A DNA stretch of 64,000 nt from Nitrospirillum sp034653275. Its GTDB lineage: Bacteria > Pseudomonadota > Alphaproteobacteria > Azospirillales > Azospirillaceae. The DNA lies in contig NZ_JAYEES010000001.1 in NCBI RefSeq assembly GCF_034653275.1, positions 1,054,001 through 1,118,000 on the forward strand, in the 5' to 3' direction. This document shows, one piece after another, positions 63,270 to 64,000 of the stretch. The notes under the pieces were generated by a model, which did no database searches, was not told the DNA's origin, and saw only the letters and a program-made list of their open reading frames with translations. Position 1 is the stretch's first letter. Each line of letters starts with the position of its first letter. Made by a program: the position numbers and the translations under genes.

Positions 63270-63298
63270 AAAAAAAGGGCCGCCCCTGCGGACGGCCC
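63270..63298 (-). terminator. Rho-independent terminator of the S9 peptidase gene
   Basis: On the minus strand GGGCCG / CGGCCC (63293-63298 and 63277-63282) with a ten-base loop, followed by seven T (complement of 63270-63276). It lies 33 bp beyond the peptidase stop and just upstream of the amidase gene, which it insulates. Confidence 0.8.
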
Positions 63299-63330
63299 CT
63301 GCCCTCGTCAGCTCAGCCAGAGGCCCGGCC

Positions 63331-64000
63331 TTACTTGGCCTCGGCCGTCCAGGTGTTCAGCCAGCCCAGGACCTCCTGGTGCCACTGGACGGAGTTCTGG
63401 GGCTTCAGCACCCAGTGGTTCTCGTCGGCGAAGTAGACCAGCTTGCTGGGCACGCCCTTGCGCTGCAGGGCGGTGAAGGCGCCCAGGCCCTGCTCGAAAG
63501 GAATGCGGAAGTCGCGGCCGCCGTGGATGATCAGCTGCGGCTTCACCCATTGATCGACGTGGTTGGCGGGGTTGAAGCGTTCGTACCCGGCCGGGTTCTC
63601 CCAGACCTTGCCGCCGTTCTCCCACTCGCTGAACCACAGTTCCTCGGTGGAATAGCCCATCATGCGGTTGTCGAAGACGCCGTCATGGTTGACCAGGCAC
63701 TTCCACGGGCCGTTCCAGTTGCCGGCGATCCAGTTGATCATGAAGCCGCCGTAGCTGGCGCCCAGCGCGCAGGCCCGGTCGCCGTTGAGGAAGGGGTACT
63801 TGGCCAGCGCCGCAGCCCAACCCTTCTGCAGGTCCTCCAGCGGGCGGTCGCCCCAATGCTGGCTGATGGCATCGGTGAAGGCCTGGCCGTAGCCGGTGGA
63901 GCCGTGGAAGTCGATCATGACCACGGCATAGCCCGCACCGGTGTAGGCCTGCGGGTTCCAACGGAAGCTCCAGGCGTTGGCGAAGGAGCCCTGGGGGCCG
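63331..64000 (-). CDS. S9-family prolyl-oligopeptidase-like peptidase (N-terminus off window)
   Basis: The C-terminal ~222 residues of an S9 serine peptidase, cut by the right edge. The alpha/beta hydrolase domain shows GYAVVMIDFHGSTGYGQAF, catalytic Ser in LGASYGGFMINW, Asp in HGGRDFRIPFEQG and His in FADENHWVLKP. The frame stays open to 64000 (GPQGSFANAWSFRWNP), so the gene continues. The N-terminal propeller and any signal peptide are not visible. Likely periplasmic dipeptidyl/oligopeptidase. Confidence 0.9.
   Translation of the reverse strand, partial: GPQGSFANAWSFRWNPQAYTGAGYAVVMIDFHGSTGYGQAFTDAISQHWGDRPLEDLQKGWAAALAKYPFLNGDRACALGASYGGFMINWIAGNWNGPWKCLVNHDGVFDNRMMGYSTEELWFSEWENGGKVWENPAGYERFNPANHVDQWVKPQLIIHGGRDFRIPFEQGLGAFTALQRKGVPSKLVYFADENHWVLKPQNSVQWHQEVLGWLNTWTAEAK

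Noticed and set aside
63191..63271. Longer N-terminus for the amidase from 63271
   Set aside because: The codons overlap the T tract of the upstream gene's terminator, and the extra residues form no signal peptide.

Overview
The window is uniformly GC-rich with long antisense open frames typical of such DNA. Gene content (nosR, an alternative complex III/caa3 operon, an HWE-type sensory hybrid, several TonB-dependent receptors, a kynurenine operon) points to an alphaproteobacterium, most likely of the Rhodospirillales/Azospirillum group. The lineage is inferred from gene types only.

Layout. 1-2.3 kb (minus strand): start of a nitrous-oxide-reduction locus (tatA-like, a small Cys/His-tailed protein, a ferritin-like protein, nosR running off the left edge), with three FNR/NNR-type TTG-N8-CAA boxes. 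2.4-5.7 kb: kynU-kynA-kynB for tryptophan breakdown with a divergent Lrp-type regulator; kynU carries a one-base frameshift in a G7 tract. 5.8-8.5 kb: small membrane protein and membrane-bound PQQ glucose dehydrogenase. 8.6-12.5 kb: a CheB-CheR-PAS-HWE-kinase hybrid overlapping a single-domain response regulator. 12.7-14.7 kb: Zn alcohol dehydrogenase and SDR. 14.7-26.4 kb (minus): one tightly overlapped operon, actABCDEF, a small anchored protein, a Sco-like protein, and caa3 oxidase subunits II, I, III and IV. It would carry electrons from quinol to oxygen without bc1, ending in an A2-type oxidase.

26.6-31.4 kb: tandem DUF6328 protein, flavodoxin-like oxidoreductase, chemoreceptor, small membrane protein. 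31.4-36.2 kb: NarL/NarX-like two-component pair divergent from a TonB-dependent receptor. 36.2-39.1 kb (minus): Ldh-family oxidoreductase, and a DUF2231 membrane protein with a PQQ sorbosone-type dehydrogenase lipoprotein. 39.4-41.1 kb: secreted tyrosinase. 41.2-42.7 kb: an insertion sequence with perfect 20-bp inverted repeats, followed by a lower-GC accessory segment (quinone oxidoreductase, LysR, azoreductase remnant). 45-51.3 kb: S41 peptidase, TspO, HExxH metalloprotein, ethanolamine ammonia-lyase EutBC, secreted alpha/beta hydrolase.

51.3-53.2 kb: a LysR/DsbA-like module lying between two copies of a ~78-bp imperfect direct repeat, a clear sign of a recent insertion or recombination. 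53.2-60 kb: TetR, SsuD-like flavin monooxygenase, a TonB-dependent receptor (frameshifted in a G tract), MFS transporter and cyclase-family hydrolase, together looking like an uptake-and-catabolism cluster. 60-62.3 kb: AraC regulator divergent from a fosmidomycin-resistance-type efflux pump. 62.3-63.2 kb (minus): a leaderless NlpC/P60-like amidase overlapping a secreted partner, resembling a type VI secretion peptidoglycan-amidase effector/immunity pair. The right edge cuts an S9 prolyl-oligopeptidase-family gene.
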